From JBBDWJ01 sp963824095 (GTDB lineage: Bacteria > Acidobacteriota > Terriglobia > Bryobacterales > UBA6623): a stretch of 64,000 bases of DNA. Below, one piece after another: positions 33,687 to 42,494 of this stretch (its first letter is position 1; the number at the start of each line of letters is the position of its first letter). A model generated the notes under the pieces. The model was not told the DNA's origin. It ran no database searches and was given only the letters and a program-made list of their open reading frames with translations. The position numbers and the translations under genes were made by a program. The stretch is taken from NCBI GenBank assembly GCA_963824095.1, contig CAWGNS010000014.1:806001-870000 (forward strand), given 5' to 3'.

Positions 33687-35522
33687 CTAGCGGTAGCTGG
33701 CGGCTTGCAGCTCGAACATTTCGTTGTAGCGGCCGCCGAGCGTCATCAGTTGATTGTGGTCGCCGCGCTCGGCGATCTTGCCGTTTTCGAGAACCAGAAT
33801 CTCGTCGGCCATGCGCACCGTCGAGAAGCGATGCGAAATCAACAGCGCCATCTTGCCATCGGTGAGTTCCGAAAAGCGCTGGAAGACGTCATATTCGGAG
33901 CGGGCGTCGAGGGCCGCGGTCGGCTCGTCGAGCACCAGCACCTGAGCGTCGCGCAAGTAGGCGCGCGCCAACGCAACCTTCTGCCATTCGCCGCCGGAGA
34001 GGTCGACACCGCCCTCGAAACGCCGGCCCAGCAACTGCTCATAGCGCTTCGGCAGCCGCTCGACGACTTCGGAGGCGCGGCTTTTGCGGGCCGCCTTGTC
34101 GATGCTCTCCGGGCTCGCCTCGATTTCGATGCGGCCCACGGCGATGTTTTCGGCGGCGGTCATTTCGTAGCGCATGAAGTCCTGAAAAATCACGCCAATC
34201 TGCTGGCAGAGGTCTTCGATGTCGTAGTCGCGCAGATCGTGGCCATCCAGCAGGATGCGCCCCGCCGTTGGATCGTAAAGACGGGTCAAGAGTTTCACGA
34301 TGGTCGTCTTGCCCTGGCCGTTTTCGCCGATCAGCGCCACGCGCTCGCCGCGCTGCAGCCGGAAGTTGAGATTGTCGAGTACCAGACGCGAGTTGCCCGG
34401 GTAGGAAAACGAGACGTTTTCGAACACAAAGCCTTCGCGGATCGGCCGCGGCGCCGGCAGCGCGTCGGGTTTCGAGGCGATCTTGGGCTCGACGGCGAAG
34501 AAGTCCACCAGATCGGTCAAAAACAGCGCCTGGTCGGCGATGCTCGACAACAGCGAGAAGATGCCCTGAATGTTGGTGCTGGCGCCGGCGATGGAACCCG
34601 CCAGCAGGGTCATGTCGCCGATGTTGATCTCGCCCTGGACGGTTCTGTAGATGACCCAGGCGTAGCAACCGTAATAGCCCAGGATCGTCAGCATCGACAA
34701 AGCCGTGCTGGCGATCAGGCGTTTTTTGGCGAGCGCAATATTCTGGTCGAAAATCTCGTCCGACAGGCGCTGGAAGCGTCCGGTCAGGTGCGCGCTCAAG
34801 CCGAACAGCTTCAGTTCCTTGGCGCTTTCGCGGCTGGCGCCCAGCACGCGCAGGTAGTCGAGTTGGCGGCGGGCGGGGGTCTGCCGGAAGTTCAGCGAAT
34901 ATCCCAAAAACGCGAAGTGGCTTTCGCCCAGGAACGCCGGCAGCACGCAGGCGATCAGAATCACCAGCAGCCAGGGGGAATACACCAGAATCGCGGCGCC
35001 CAGGCTGACGGTGGTGACGCCTTGTTGCAACAGGCGGCCGATGGCTTGAATCATGCCGAGGCGGTCGGTCGCCTGGACGCGCGCGCGTTCCAGCTTGTCG
35101 TAGAAGACCGGGTCCTCGTACGAGGCGAGATCGAGGCGCGAGGCGTGCGCCATGATCTTGACGCTCAAGTGACGGGTGAACTTGTCGGCCAGAACGCTGT
35201 CGACGTAGTCGATGCCGCGTCCGAACAACGCGCCGGCTCCGGCCAGGGCGAATTCCAGGGCGACCCACCACCACAGCTCGGGCGAAACCGCCTGGCCACC
35301 CGAAGAAACCGCGGCAACGATGTTGATGATTTGCCGTCCCACCGTCAGCGCCGCAACCGGGATCAGCGCCGCCACGCAGCGCAGAATCAGGTTGATCGCA
35401 ACCGAGCCGTGGCCGGCTTCCCAGAGCACACGGAGCACGGGCGGGACGTTGCGAAGCGCACGTAGACGGTTATGCCATCCGCCCCAGAACGACTCCGGGC
35501 GAGCGTTGGGCTCGTTCGACAT
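33687..35522 (-). CDS. ABC exporter, fused membrane and ATPase domains
   Basis: 611 residues. The N-terminal half has about six TM helices (INLILRCVAALIPVAALTV, WWWVALEFALAGAGALFG, LSMLTILGYYGCYAWVIY). The ATPase half has Walker A GENGQGKTT, Q-loop GVIFQDFMRY, signature LSGGEWQ, Walker B VLVLDEPTAALD and the switch His in ISHRFS. It is a half-transporter that would dimerise. The start is ATG 35520-35522. It precedes the cyclic-glucan-synthase-like gene by 19 bp, the same functional pairing as NdvA/ChvA with NdvB/ChvB. Export of the glucan made by its neighbour is therefore the best guess, from position rather than from sequence specificity. Confidence 0.88.
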   Translation of the reverse strand: MSNEPNARPESFWGGWHNRLRALRNVPPVLRVLWEAGHGSVAINLILRCVAALIPVAALTVGRQIINIVAAVSSGGQAVSPELWWWVALEFALAGAGALFGRGIDYVDSVLADKFTRHLSVKIMAHASRLDLASYEDPVFYDKLERARVQATDRLGMIQAIGRLLQQGVTTVSLGAAILVYSPWLLVILIACVLPAFLGESHFAFLGYSLNFRQTPARRQLDYLRVLGASRESAKELKLFGLSAHLTGRFQRLSDEIFDQNIALAKKRLIASTALSMLTILGYYGCYAWVIYRTVQGEINIGDMTLLAGSIAGASTNIQGIFSLLSSIADQALFLTDLVDFFAVEPKIASKPDALPAPRPIREGFVFENVSFSYPGNSRLVLDNLNFRLQRGERVALIGENGQGKTTIVKLLTRLYDPTAGRILLDGHDLRDYDIEDLCQQIGVIFQDFMRYEMTAAENIAVGRIEIEASPESIDKAARKSRASEVVERLPKRYEQLLGRRFEGGVDLSGGEWQKVALARAYLRDAQVLVLDEPTAALDARSEYDVFQRFSELTDGKMALLISHRFSTVRMADEILVLENGKIAERGDHNQLMTLGGRYNEMFELQAASYR

Positions 35523-35603
35523 GATCTTTTAAAGAAAAAAGAAACGTAGGCCGACGGGGGCGTTACGGGATTTCTTCCGATCTATTATCGCCTAAAATGG
35601 CGC

Positions 35604-35774
35604 CTACAGATCGGTGCGTTGGAAAAGCGCGAACGTCACGCCGCCGAAAAACAGGGGGGGCGCCATCACGAAAAGCGGATGCGCCAGTGTCGCCCACGCC
35701 ACTCGCAGGACTTCCGGCGACACCTCGGGAATCAGAAGACTAAGCGAAAGCATCGACAAGAGCCATTTCAGCAT
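35604..35774 (-). CDS. Small membrane protein, 56 residues
   Basis: ATG 35772-35774 with GAGGT about 8 bp upstream. The product MLKWLLSMLSLSLLIPEV...FALFQRTDL has two hydrophobic segments (LKWLLSMLSLSLLIP and HPLFVMAPPLFFGGVTFAL) separated by a short amphipathic stretch. I do not recognise it. It lies 80 bp upstream of the ABC exporter on the same strand, so it may belong to the glucan operon, perhaps as a small accessory subunit. The AT-rich DNA upstream (about 35880-35970) looks like a promoter region. The start and reality of the gene rest on ribosome site, length and hydrophobic pattern only. Confidence 0.5.
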   Translation of the reverse strand: MLKWLLSMLSLSLLIPEVSPEVLRVAWATLAHPLFVMAPPLFFGGVTFALFQRTDL

Positions 35775-36176
35775 GGTGTGTTTACCTCGAGCGGAAGAAT
35801 TTTCCCCGCCGGGATACCTAAGAGAAAGCAAGTCATATGCCACAGCCGGTTCCGCGCTCGCAGAACGGCAGCGTGGCAAGGTATCTATTTATAAATCAGC
35901 CAGATAGAAACAAGGAGCCGGGGCGACTCGGATGATCGGCACAGATTTTACTCTGTAATAATTCCCACTATACCCCGTAAACATTACCGCATCCGGCACA
36001 ATATGCCTGGATGCCCACCAGGTTGCCCGGTGGAGCCCGGTTTGCAGCTCAAAACGGCCTTGAACCGCAAATTCGGCCGAGCGTGAATTCCCGACGCCCG
36101 GCCGACCATTTCAGCATAGCGGATTCCGGGCCGCGATGCTTTGGCACAGGACTTTGGGGCGACGAGGCTTTTGGGG

Positions 36177-36575
36177 GTGGCGCGGGCCTCCGGCCGGCCG
36201 CGTCGGCGCAAACGCCGACGTCTGGAGTTTGGTCTTTTCGAGGTGCTGCGGAGGCGGATCCCGGGCCAGATGCCAGGAGTCGCCTTCAGGCGGCTTCCTT
36301 CGACGAAGTCGGACTTAGGCCGGTCGTTTACGGCTGGTTGGCAGGGCCTCCAAAGTTTGGTCGGCCAGGCCGCTTTCAGCGGTCTTTGGAAAGCGAACAC
36401 GACAAGCGGCCTACCGGCCGTAAACGACCGGCCCAATACCGGCTCCGCTGGGAACGGGCCTGCCAAACCCAACTACGCTGCCCTTTGTAGCTGGCTTCTT
36501 CTTGGTGTCCCCAAAAAGGCCTAAGTCGAGACGTCGACCTTCAGGTCGACGCGGCCGGCCGGAGGCCCGCTCCAC
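36177..36575. repeat. Inverted family A hairpins A5 (plus) and A6 (minus), about 310 bp apart
   Basis: A5 is 36177-36222 with stem II CGTCGGCG-CAAA-CGCCGACG. A6 is 36531-36575 on the minus strand with stem II CGTCGACC-TGAA-GGTCGACG. Both stems II are perfect but different in sequence. The sequence just beyond each copy is also similar (A5: TCTGGAGTTTGGTCTTTT; A6: CTCGACTTAGGCCTTTTT), so the repeat unit extends past the hairpin. Confidence 0.8.
36318..36433. repeat. Inverted repeat with perfect 17-bp arms
   Basis: Left arm GGCCGGTCGTTTACGGC at 36318-36334 and its exact complement at 36417-36433, 82 bp apart, nested between the A5 and A6 hairpins. There is no transposase frame between the arms. 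It might be the remnant of a small non-autonomous element. Confidence 0.7.
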
Positions 36576-36683
36576 CTCGGCGGCGATCCTTTTCCGGCGA
36601 ATGGGCATGGTCCGTATGTCACGTCACAGTTTGCGAGCTGCCGGAATTTTTCCTCAATATTTCGCGATTTCAACACGGCCGTG

Positions 36684-37595
36684 TTACGGCTGCGGCGTTC
36701 CATACTGCAGCAGGTTCACAAACAGCCAGGTTGTGGACCCGGTGCGCAGGGTGGCGGTGTCGGGAAGCGCCTCAAACTGCGACAGAACCGCGTCGCCATT
36801 CAAGAAAGTGCCGCTCATGCTCACCAGATCTCCGACCACAAAACGCTGTTGGTAGGAGATGTGCGAGTTGCGCTCGGAAAGCGAACCGTCGTGGGGCACC
36901 GAGACCTCGCATTCGCCGCCGCGCCCGATGACGTTTCGGCCTTCGTAAATGGGAAAGATCTGGCCCTCGGGCCGCCAGCTATAGGTGACCAGGACGCCGA
37001 CGATACGGCGGCCGGGAGCGGCTGGGACCGGCGCGTGGACGGCCTGCGCGCCGGGCGCGGCCCCGGGCGCCTGCTGGTCTTCGGTCGAGTAGAACTGCGT
37101 CTTGCGCGGCGGGGGCGCGGCCGGGCTGTTCGCCTGGGGGGTGGCTGGGGGCGGCACCGGACCTCCGGCGATCGGCGCACCCGGCGGCGGCATCGCCGGC
37201 CGGGGGGCTAGCGGGGGAAGCGCCGCGGGTGGCGGCATGGCGGGCCGCCCCGCGACGGGGCCGGCGGGCGGAAACGGTTCGGCGACGGTTCGGCGATCGC
37301 CCGGCGGGGGTGGAGCGGCGCGCGGCGCACCCGGCGGGCGCGGCGCATAGACGCCGGGGCCGCCTTGGGGAGCCGCGGGAAAATTCGCTACCTCGGTGCG
37401 CCCGCGGCCACCCGCCGCGCCCGACGGCGGCGACAGTGCGGTCTCGTTGCGGCAATAGACGCATTCGGTGGCGCCGGGCTCGAGAATGTGGCCGTTGGCG
37501 CACTGCCGCGGCGCGATCGTGAGCCGCGCGTTGCAGCGGCTGCAGGACGCCGCCAAAGACTCGTTGGGCTGCCCGCACACTTTGCACGTAATCAT
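36684..37595 (-). CDS. Zinc-ribbon, proline-rich linker and FHA domain protein
   Basis: 303 residues. The N-terminus carries zinc-ribbon cysteines (Cys4, 7, 18, 21 and a second set at 32, 45, 48). A roughly 130-residue Pro/Ala/Gly linker follows, and then a C-terminal FHA domain: VIGRGGECEVSVPHDGSLSERNSHISY has the GR, S and NxH positions used for phosphothreonine recognition. It is cytosolic. The ATG 37593-37595 overlaps the stop of the upstream trypsin-like gene as ATGA. A Ser/Thr kinase gene lies divergently across the next promoter region, so a kinase-FHA signalling set is likely. Which protein is phosphorylated cannot be told. Confidence 0.85.
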   Translation of the reverse strand: MITCKVCGQPNESLAASCSRCNARLTIAPRQCANGHILEPGATECVYCRNETALSPPSGAAGGRGRTEVANFPAAPQGGPGVYAPRPPGAPRAAPPPPGDRRTVAEPFPPAGPVAGRPAMPPPAALPPLAPRPAMPPPGAPIAGGPVPPPATPQANSPAAPPPRKTQFYSTEDQQAPGAAPGAQAVHAPVPAAPGRRIVGVLVTYSWRPEGQIFPIYEGRNVIGRGGECEVSVPHDGSLSERNSHISYQQRFVVGDLVSMSGTFLNGDAVLSQFEALPDTATLRTGSTTWLFVNLLQYGTPQP

Positions 37596-38911
37596 CTTGC
37601 TCCCCCTCCCTTTCCTGTTTGGGGCGGCGCCGCGAGCGGGCTGCCTCCATTTTCGTCCTGCACCACGCCCAGCAGCGCACCGTCAAGCAGCAGCGGCGAA
37701 CCGGCCGCCGAACGGTCCAGCGGCTCCAGAAGCCGGATCGCGCCGCCCTGCTGCTGGGCGGGCAGGTTGACGATTTCCCACCAGCGGCCGCCGAAATCCG
37801 GCTCGTTCAGCAACCGTAGCACCGCCAGTTCCACTGTCTGACCCGGATCGATCCGCGCGAACCGCCAGGGGAGATAAGGACGGTTCACCGTCGCCTGGAT
37901 TTCGAGCCGGGCGAGCCCCTCGGGTCCGTCGCCACGGCAGACCTTTACCTTTCTGGCGCTGCCGTTGGCGTCGAACAGCAGAACACGTTCCTGACGGCAT
38001 TGGCCGGAAACCACGCCCAATTCGGAACGCGAAGCCCGGAACGACTGTTCGGGTTGATCGGCGGTCGCCGGCAAAACCACTTCGATTTCGCTCCCGGGCA
38101 ACAGCCGCAGCGCGCCGCGGTCCAGCGCAAAGGCCAGGTCGGGATCGAATCGCCAGGGCTCCAGGATTTCGCGCGGTACCAGGATACTCCACGGCGCAAT
38201 GACCACCCCGGTGCCCACCGTCTGGCGCGAAATTGTTTCCCCGCCCTCCGTCTGAAGGCCAAAAGAAGTTCGCACGATGGCGATCCGGGGGTTCGCCTGG
38301 GACCAAGCCTGGGTGAGCGATTCCTCGCGGGCGCGGCGCAGGCCGGTCCCGGCCCGTACCAGCGGGTCTCCCAGCGCGACCACGGCGCGCGCCGAGGCCT
38401 GGCCGAGCGCGCCGCCGGGAATGTCGACCGGCAGGTCCTGATCGATCGGAAACCAGAGGACGCCGCGGCTGGACCACATCGCCAGTCTGCCGATCCACCC
38501 CAAGGCGATCTCGACGCGCGCCCGGCCCTGGATGCGCAGCCTGGATTCGTCGACCATCAGGCGCAGCGGTTCGAGACTATTGAGATCCCGAAAATAAAAG
38601 GCGACGCGAAAAGGGCCCAACTCCATGGGCTGGCCGGCGGGAATATCCACGCGTTTGAGCACCGGCTGGATGTAAGCCGGCATCGTATTGGCTTGCCAGC
38701 GGTGAAAGCTGAACGAGCGGACGGTGACGGCGCGCCGCGACTCGGCCTGCACATAGACGTCCAACTCGGCGCCGTCCGGGCTGGCGCCCGCGAAGGCGAC
38801 TCTGGTAATCTTGACGCCGAGCGACGGCGCTTCGACGGCTCGAACGGCGGCGGCAGACGCTGCAACAACCGCTACCGCGAAAGCCGCCGTGAAATGGACT
38901 CGATTTTTCAT
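37592..38911 (-). CDS. Exported protein with a degenerate trypsin-like domain
   Basis: 439 residues from ATG 38909-38911, with a Sec signal (FTAAFAVAVVAASAAAVRA). The first 170 residues are beta-rich. After that comes a trypsin-like layout: TVGTGVVIAPWSILVPREIL where proteases have their GTGVVV...T.AHC strand, and near the end SAAGSPLLLDGALLGVVQDE where they have GNSGGPL. The catalytic His and Ser positions appear substituted, so it is probably a pseudo-protease; the assignment is inferred from strand pattern. Its stop overlaps the FHA gene start. It is divergent from the Ser/Thr kinase gene, 157 bp apart. Confidence 0.65.
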   Translation of the reverse strand: MKNRVHFTAAFAVAVVAASAAAVRAVEAPSLGVKITRVAFAGASPDGAELDVYVQAESRRAVTVRSFSFHRWQANTMPAYIQPVLKRVDIPAGQPMELGPFRVAFYFRDLNSLEPLRLMVDESRLRIQGRARVEIALGWIGRLAMWSSRGVLWFPIDQDLPVDIPGGALGQASARAVVALGDPLVRAGTGLRRAREESLTQAWSQANPRIAIVRTSFGLQTEGGETISRQTVGTGVVIAPWSILVPREILEPWRFDPDLAFALDRGALRLLPGSEIEVVLPATADQPEQSFRASRSELGVVSGQCRQERVLLFDANGSARKVKVCRGDGPEGLARLEIQATVNRPYLPWRFARIDPGQTVELAVLRLLNEPDFGGRWWEIVNLPAQQQGGAIRLLEPLDRSAAGSPLLLDGALLGVVQDENGGSPLAAPPQTGKGGGAR

Positions 38912-39068
38912 CCCCCCAAAACGATCCTCCGTAGAGTGCAGCGCGGAAAATGGGCCTGATCGGACATCCACGAGGCGCCGGTTTCGCTTCGGATAGCCGC
39001 AAGTGTAGCGCCTGTCCGTTTCCAGGTCATCTCTTCGCTAAAGAAAATAGGAAGCGGAGAACCCGTTA

Positions 39069-40865
39069 ATGAGTGGAATACCGGCAAGCGGACCGCCTTC
39101 GTGGCCGGCCGGCTTGCTCGGCGCGGTATTTCAGGAAGCATTGGAGCTGCCGGCGGACGAGGCCGAGCGGCATGTCCGCCAGCGCTGCGGGCGGTGGACG
39201 GATCTGGCGGAAGAGATTCTGCGGATGCTCGACGAAGTCGCCCACGTGCCGAGCGTGCTGCGGCGCCCGTTGGGCAGTTCCGAGGCCCTGGCGGAACCGG
39301 CGCTGGAGCGCGGCGCCCGGCCCGCCGCGCCGCTGCCGGCCTCGTTCGGCCCCTACCGGGTCGTCGAGGCGCTGCCGGCGGGCGGCATGGGAATGGTCTT
39401 CCGCGCCGAGCGCAGCGACGGTGTGTTCGACAAGACCGTGGCGGTGAAGGTGATGCACCCCGAGCGCACCAACGCCTACGCGCTGCGGCTGTTCCACGAG
39501 GAGCGCAAGATCCTGGCAGCGCTCGAGCATCCCAACATCGTGCGCATCCTCGACGGCGGCGATTTCGGTCCGCGGGCGCCGTATTTCATTATGGAGCACG
39601 TCGACGGGGTGCGCGTCGATGAATACTGCAAGCGGCAGCGGCTGAAAGTGCGGCAACGAGTGGAGCTGATGCGGCAGGTAGCCGAGGCCGTGCAATACCT
39701 GCATGGCAAGGGAGTGATCCACGGCGATCTCAAACCGTCGAACATTCTGGTGACGCGCGACGGCACGCCGAAGGTGCTGGACTTCGGGATCGCGCGGTTC
39801 CTGCAACGCCCCAGCCCAGAGACTGCCGGCGAGCACGAGACTATCGGCGGCCACGACAGCGGCAGCGGTTCCGACCCCAAGCCGGCCGGCGTGAGCATGG
39901 CCTACGCCAGTCCCGAAACGCTGCGCATGGAACCTTTGACGCCGTCGAGCGATATCTATTCGCTCGGCGTGGTCTTGTACGAATTGCTCACCGGGTCGCG
40001 GCCGGCGGTGGTTTCGTGGGCGCAAACCACCGCCCCGAGCCAGGCGCCCAACCCGCCGCAGGATTTGCCCGACCGGGGACCAGCGTCGCTGCCCCGGTCG
40101 CGACGCGACGAGTTGGACCATATCGTGCTGCGAGCGATCCGCTTCCGCGCCGAAGACCGTTACGGCTCGGCGGCGGCTCTGGCCGGAGACTTGCGGCATC
40201 ATCTTGCCGGCGATGCCGTGGAAGCGATGGGGAGAAGCTGGCTCTACCTGGGCCGCAAGCATCTGGCGCGCCGTCGTTTCGCGGCCGTACTGGCCGGGGC
40301 GACGGTCGCGGTTTCCGGTGTGGCGTTTTGGGCGGTCCTGGGAAAGATGGATGCCGAGAGGCAGCTCGAGCAGCTGCACCGGCAAGCGGCCCGGGAACTC
40401 AGCGAAGCAACAACCCGTGAGTCGCTGCGGCAGGCGGCCAACCGCGGCGACGCCGCGCAGCAAAAGCAAGATTCCGAGGCGCGGGCACGCGATGTTCGCG
40501 ACGTCAGCGAGTTGGTCGGCGAACGGATTCACCAGTCGCTGCTGGTCGATCCGCAGCCGCGAGGCGACCGCGCCTCGCTGGCGCGCGGCCTGGAGCAGTA
40601 CCTGGAGCTACTCGGCCCCGCGGCCGAAGATCCGCCCGTGGCCCGCGAGCTGGGGCTGGGCTGGGTAAGGCTTGGAGACCTGTGGGACGGCGCGGGCGCC
40701 AACCTGGGGAACCCGGAAAACGCGATTCGGGCTTGGAACGAAGCCTACCGGCTGGCATCGCTTTGGGCGCAGGACCCGCGCTATGCCGGCGAGGTGCAGC
40801 AGCTCATTGAAGAGTTACGGGAACGGCATGGACCCGGCTTTCAGGCGCCGGGCCAGCGGCCCTAG
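39069..40865 (+). CDS. Membrane-anchored Ser/Thr protein kinase
   Basis: 598 residues. After a 90-residue leader the kinase domain runs about 94-380: glycine loop AGGMGMVF, Lys127 in AVKVMHPE, catalytic loop HGDLKPSN (Asp220), DFG at 238-240, SPET. The HGD in place of HRD is common in bacterial kinases of this type. One TM helix (about 404-424, FAAVLAGATVAVSGVAFWAVL) is followed by a roughly 170-residue helical extracytoplasmic region (LEQYLELLGPAAEDPPVA, NPENAIRAWNEAYRL) that looks TPR-like. The start is ATG 39069. It is divergent from the FHA/pseudo-protease pair. Such kinases control development, cell wall or secretion; the ligand is unknown. Confidence 0.93.
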   Translation: MSGIPASGPPSWPAGLLGAVFQEALELPADEAERHVRQRCGRWTDLAEEILRMLDEVAHVPSVLRRPLGSSEALAEPALERGARPAAPLPASFGPYRVVEALPAGGMGMVFRAERSDGVFDKTVAVKVMHPERTNAYALRLFHEERKILAALEHPNIVRILDGGDFGPRAPYFIMEHVDGVRVDEYCKRQRLKVRQRVELMRQVAEAVQYLHGKGVIHGDLKPSNILVTRDGTPKVLDFGIARFLQRPSPETAGEHETIGGHDSGSGSDPKPAGVSMAYASPETLRMEPLTPSSDIYSLGVVLYELLTGSRPAVVSWAQTTAPSQAPNPPQDLPDRGPASLPRSRRDELDHIVLRAIRFRAEDRYGSAAALAGDLRHHLAGDAVEAMGRSWLYLGRKHLARRRFAAVLAGATVAVSGVAFWAVLGKMDAERQLEQLHRQAARELSEATTRESLRQAANRGDAAQQKQDSEARARDVRDVSELVGERIHQSLLVDPQPRGDRASLARGLEQYLELLGPAAEDPPVARELGLGWVRLGDLWDGAGANLGNPENAIRAWNEAYRLASLWAQDPRYAGEVQQLIEELRERHGPGFQAPGQRP

Positions 40866-40948
40866 GTCTTGTTGCGGCGGCTCGGGGTCGGGAGGTGGGC
40901 TCCTTGTGGCTGGCTTTTGCGGTTCCCGGGCATGGTGCTTTGGGGCCC

Positions 40949-40995
40949 TACGTCGCGAGGAATCGCGACGCGGCAAACCTGGTGGTTCGCGCCAC
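40949..40995 (-). repeat. Intergenic hairpin repeat, variant B2
   Basis: Inverted near-copy of B1: stem I AACC-ACCA-GGTT, stem II CGTCGCGA-TTCC-TCGCGACG. The GGGCCC next to it and an ATGCCCGGG block are also shared with the B1 region at 11506-11525. Confidence 0.75.
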
Positions 40996-41083
40996 GGGTG
41001 CGGGGGCTCAGCTACGGTCGATTGTTCGCCTAGCTTTTTCGTGGTGTTCGCGGCGGATGGTGCGTGCGGATCCAGTCGCCGTG

Positions 41084-42337
41084 CTAGGCCACGGCCGAGC
41101 GCCTTGGATCGATGCGGGTGGCGATCAGGGCGGCCGCCAGGCACAGGCCCGCCGCCACCAGCAGCGGCACGGTCCAGTTGAAGGTTTGGGCCAGGTAACC
41201 GACGACGACTCCGGAGGCGGCGCCGCCGAGGTTGCCGCAGGTGTTCATCACCGCCGAAACCGAGCCGCTGTATTCGCCGCCGATGTCGAGGCAGATCGCC
41301 CACGACACGGCGACGGTGAGTTCGAGGCCCGCCAGCGCGCAGGTCAGAAACGCCACGGCCGCCAGGCTGCCCGGCGAGAGCGCTCCGGGGATCAACCCCA
41401 AGCCGGCAATGGCGAAGCCGACCGTGGAGACGAACAGGCGGCCGCGTTTGAGATCGCTCAAGCGGTGCGCCAGCTTGTCGGAGATCCAGCCGCCCAGCGC
41501 GTTGGTCACGGTCGCGGCCAGCAGCGGGACGCTGGCGGCAATACCCATCTTGATATCGACCAAGCCGCGCTCCTCGACCAGGTAGGTCGGCAGCCAGGCG
41601 AGGTACATCCACAACACCCAGCCGTAGCAGAAATACATCAAGCTCAGCGACCACAGGTTGCGGCTGCGCAGAATGCGCTCCCAGGGAACTTCGAGCGGGC
41701 GGGTGCGCTTGCCGCTGAAACCGCTTTGGGCGAGGATCTGCAGCTCTTCGCGATTCACGCCGGGGTGCTCTTCGGGATAGTCGCGGTAATAGGTAAACCA
41801 GACAATCGCCCAGACGACTCCGAACGCTCCGAAAAGATAGAACACGGCGCGCCAGCCGTAGGCGCCGATCAACAGCACAACCACCGGAGGAGTGATGGCC
41901 GCTCCGAAGCGCGAGCCGGCGTGTTGAAACCCCTGACCGAAGGCGCGTTGGCGGACGGGCAGCCAGCGCACCAGCGCGCGCGAAGCCGCCGGGAAGGCCG
42001 CCGCCTCGCCGATGCCAAACAGAAAGCGGTAGGCGCCCATCGAGACCGCGCTGAACGCCGCCGCCGTGGCAGCGGTGAAGATCGACCACCAGGCGATGGA
42101 AAGCATCAGAATCTTGCGCGGCCCAAATTTGTCGGAGGCCCAGCCGCCCGGTATCTGGAACAACGCGTAGCCCAAGCTGAACGCCGAGAACACGAACCCC
42201 ATCGTGGTCTTATCGAAGCCGAACTCGCTGGAGATGTAGGGAGCCGCCGTGCCGATGCAGACGCGATCGACATACATCAGAAAGGCCGTGAGAAAGGTCA
42301 GCAGCAGGACACGATAGCGAACAGTGCTGGCGGCCAT
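41084..42337 (-). CDS. MFS transporter, ACS-like (anion/cation symporter type)
   Basis: 417 residues with 12 TM helices. The N-terminus MAASTVRYRVLLLTFLTAFLMYVDR and the motif GGWASDKFGPRKIL between TM2 and TM3 are typical of the major facilitator superfamily, and GIGEAAAFPAASRALVRWLP is typical of the ACS group (hexuronate, phthalate and similar organic anions). FTYYRDYPEEHPGVN in the central loop also fits this group. The start is ATG 42335-42337. It is divergent from the Nramp-like gene with 157 bp between starts. The substrate is probably a small organic acid. Confidence 0.9.
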   Translation of the reverse strand: MAASTVRYRVLLLTFLTAFLMYVDRVCIGTAAPYISSEFGFDKTTMGFVFSAFSLGYALFQIPGGWASDKFGPRKILMLSIAWWSIFTAATAAAFSAVSMGAYRFLFGIGEAAAFPAASRALVRWLPVRQRAFGQGFQHAGSRFGAAITPPVVVLLIGAYGWRAVFYLFGAFGVVWAIVWFTYYRDYPEEHPGVNREELQILAQSGFSGKRTRPLEVPWERILRSRNLWSLSLMYFCYGWVLWMYLAWLPTYLVEERGLVDIKMGIAASVPLLAATVTNALGGWISDKLAHRLSDLKRGRLFVSTVGFAIAGLGLIPGALSPGSLAAVAFLTCALAGLELTVAVSWAICLDIGGEYSGSVSAVMNTCGNLGGAASGVVVGYLAQTFNWTVPLLVAAGLCLAAALIATRIDPRRSAVA

Positions 42338-42457
42338 GGGTGCGTCATTATGGCTGGAATCTCCGGAGATGCGCAACCCTGCGCCCCGATCCACGCCGAA
42401 GCGAAAGCCAGGCTCCGCGCCGAAACGAAAGTGGTAGGATAGGCAATCTTTCGACCA

Positions 42458-42476
42458 TCGGGGAGCTTGTCCCCGA
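42458..42476. promoter_or_regulatory. Short hairpin in the leader of the Nramp-like gene
   Basis: TCGGGG, loop AGCTTGT, CCCCGA: a perfect 6-bp stem that ends about 19 bp before the ATG. It could influence translation of the transporter, since no ribosome site is visible other than the GAGG directly in its 3' arm. Only the stem is observed; the role is a guess. Confidence 0.35.
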
Positions 42477-42494
42477 GGATCAGCTCGCCCGCCC

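Larger units (their letters stand above)
35775..36683. other. 900-bp gene-free stretch: AT-rich promoter-like part, then repeats
   Basis: About 35880-36000 is the most AT-rich DNA in the window (TTTATAAATC, TAATAATTCCC, ACTATACCCC), suggesting promoters for the minus-strand small ORF and glucan operon. From 36000 on there are short low-complexity frames only, the inverted family A pair A5/A6 and a 17-bp-armed inverted repeat nested between them. Confidence 0.55.

Noticed and set aside
36000..36680. Several overlapping short frames of 60-160 codons
   Set aside because: They run through hairpin repeats and translate to Arg/Pro/Gly-rich strings that recur wherever the repeat occurs; they are repeats, not genes.
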